16,609 nt of DNA from Paludibacter sp. (GTDB taxonomy: Bacteria; Bacteroidota; Bacteroidia; Bacteroidales; Paludibacteraceae). The position numbers were made by a program, and so were the translations under genes. The notes below the pieces were generated by a model. The model searched no databases. It saw only the letters and a list, made by a program, of their open reading frames with translations, and was not told the origin of the DNA. The DNA lies in assembly GCA_030655595.1 (NCBI GenBank), contig JAUSNQ010000131.1, positions 1 through 16,609 on the forward strand, written 5' to 3'. This document shows positions 15,268 to 16,609 of the stretch, piece after piece. Position 1 is the first letter of the stretch. Each line of letters opens with the position of its first letter.

Positions 15268-16609
15268 ATGAACAAGTTTACAAAATTTTACTTTTTGGGA
15301 ATCGGAGGAATCGGCATGAGTGCGATTGCCCGCTATTATAAAGCACATGGGTTTGAGGTGGCGGGCTACGACCGCACGAAAACAATGCTTACTGAAAGTT
15401 TGCAATCTGAAGGAATCGATGTTTCTTATGACGAGCGGGAGTCAGATATTCCGGTTAAGTTTTTAGATAAAGTTAAAACATTGGTGATTTTAACCCCGGC
15501 TATTCCCGATGACCACCAGCAATTGCTTTTCTTTCGCAAGCAGGATTTTGTGGTGATGAAAAGGGCTGAGGTGTTGGGTTACATCACGCGATTGAATAAA
15601 GGGATATGCATTGCCGGTACGCATGGGAAAACAACGACATCTACCATCACAGCGCACTTGTTTCGTCAGTCGCTGGTCGATTGCAATGCTTTTCTTGGCG
15701 GCATATCCAATAATTACAACACCAATTTGTTACTCTCAAAGGAAAGTAATTTTGTGGTGATTGAAGCCGATGAGTACGACCGTTCGTTTCATCATTTGTC
15801 ACCCTATATGGCTGTGATTACATCAGCGGATGCAGATCATTTGGACATCTATAAAACCCATCAGGCAGTCAAGGAAAGTTATGAGCATTTTGCATCTTTG
15901 GTCCGACCGGGAGGAGCTTTGATTGTACGCAAAGGAATTGATATCCATCCAGAATTGCAAAAGGGTGTCAAGTTATATACCTATTCCATGGATGAAGGGG
16001 GCGATTTTCACGCTGATAATATCAAAACTAAATCCGGTGAAATCAGATTTGATTTTGTTACCCCAACCGAAAGAATTGCAGATTTAAGATTGGGAGTTCC
16101 CGTGAAAATCAATGTAGAGAACAGTGTGGCAGCAATGGCTTTAGCTTGGCTCAGTGGTGTAACGTCGGAAGAATTGCGCACCGGATTATCTTCTTTTTCG
16201 GGGATTTATCGCAGGTTTAATATTGTTTATCAATCCGCAAATCTGGTTTATATCGACGATTATGCGCATCATCCGAGTGAACTCAGGGCTGGTATTTCTT
16301 CTATCAAAGAGATGTATCCCGATAAAAAGATAACAGGGATATTTCAACCGCATCTTTATTCGCGCACAAGGGATTTTGCCGATGAGTTTGCGGAGGTCTT
16401 ATCTACCTTGGATGAGTTGATTTTGTTGGATATTTATCCCGCCCGGGAATTGCCGATAGATGGTGTAAATCCGGAGTTGATACTCAACAAAATGACGCTT
16501 GAAAAAAAGCAATATTGTCAAAAAGAGAAGTTGGTTGATTTGTTGAATAAAAGAGATGATTTGGAAGTGGTTGTTACTTTTGGTGCCGGTGATATTGATG
16601 CAATGGTTC
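15268..16609 (+). CDS. murC: UDP-MurNAc--L-alanine ligase, 3' end cut by window
   Basis: MurC adds L-alanine to UDP-MurNAc with ATP, the first amino-acid step of the stem peptide. The frame from ATG at 15268 stays open to the window end: 447 codons plus one base. Since the family is about 450-470 residues, only a short C-terminal tail should be missing. The N-terminal UDP-binding domain has FLGIGGIGMSAIARYY (9-24) and LTPAIPDDH. The ATPase domain has GTHGKTTTST (117-126), GGISNNYNTN, EADEYDRSFHHLSP (166-179) and ADADHLDIY. The C-terminal domain has GIYRRF, DDYAHHPSE, FQPHLYSRTRDF and the terminal VVTFGAGDID. The HGKTTT variant of the P-loop, with His after GT, and the EADEYDRSF block distinguish MurC from MurD, MurE and MurF. 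In related genomes ftsQ, ftsA and ftsZ follow, but they lie outside this window. Confidence 0.97.
   Translation, partial: MNKFTKFYFLGIGGIGMSAIARYYKAHGFEVAGYDRTKTMLTESLQSEGIDVSYDERESDIPVKFLDKVKTLVILTPAIPDDHQQLLFFRKQDFVVMKRAEVLGYITRLNKGICIAGTHGKTTTSTITAHLFRQSLVDCNAFLGGISNNYNTNLLLSKESNFVVIEADEYDRSFHHLSPYMAVITSADADHLDIYKTHQAVKESYEHFASLVRPGGALIVRKGIDIHPELQKGVKLYTYSMDEGGDFHADNIKTKSGEIRFDFVTPTERIADLRLGVPVKINVENSVAAMALAWLSGVTSEELRTGLSSFSGIYRRFNIVYQSANLVYIDDYAHHPSELRAGISSIKEMYPDKKITGIFQPHLYSRTRDFADEFAEVLSTLDELILLDIYPARELPIDGVNPELILNKMTLEKKQYCQKEKLVDLLNKRDDLEVVVTFGAGDIDAMV

Noticed and set aside
1..16609. Mobile elements, CRISPR arrays, tRNA or rRNA genes
   Set aside because: No transposase, integrase, regular spaced repeats or RNA-gene signatures were seen; the gene content is continuous core genome.

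Overview
The window comes from a member of the Bacteroidota, most likely order Bacteroidales. Its gene order is the characteristic one: mraZ-rsmH-ftsL-ftsI-murE-mraY-murD-ftsW-murG-murC, with no murF between murE and mraY. The FtsI-type PBP carries a C-terminal PASTA domain, the FtsL is of the short Bacteroidota type, and a DUF4861 protein is present. Starts lack Shine-Dalgarno sequences, and -7 boxes of the TAnnTTTG type precede several genes. The genus cannot be fixed from the sequence alone.

Region 1 (1-4503) is a mixed housekeeping stretch. It opens with the 3' four fifths of a hexameric glutamate dehydrogenase gene that ends in a strong intrinsic terminator. An exported glutathione peroxidase follows. 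It converges on a DUF4861 gene of unknown function, whose stop codon abuts a 12-bp hairpin. The DUF4861 gene and rimM diverge from a compact region of about 96 bp that holds a -7 box on each strand. rimM converges on a PlsC-like acyltransferase gene with no base between the two stop codons.

Region 2 (4504-4813) is the control region of the division and cell-wall (dcw) cluster. It is AT-rich and full of dyad symmetries. It ends in two TGGGG repeats with a 10-bp period, which is the arrangement of an MraZ operator, followed by a likely -7 box.

Region 3 (4814-16609) is the dcw cluster itself: ten genes on one strand, tightly spaced (3 to 59 nt), with no terminator seen inside. MraZ is the predicted autoregulator and RsmH methylates 16S rRNA. 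MurE, MurD and MurC are Mur ligases of the cytoplasmic precursor pathway. MraY and MurG make lipids I and II. FtsW and the PASTA-PBP (FtsI) form the septal polymerase/transpeptidase pair, with FtsL as a divisome scaffold. MurE carries the DNPR motif that marks meso-diaminopimelate specificity. murC is cut by the window end, only a few residues short of complete.

Most of the window is well-conserved core genome, and I see no mobile element, CRISPR array, tRNA or rRNA. The most interesting items are small: a 17-codon ORF that exactly bridges mraY and murD, the paired TGGGG operator with its surrounding dyads, the strand-asymmetric hairpin behind the DUF4861 gene, and the unusual acyltransferase motif spacing.
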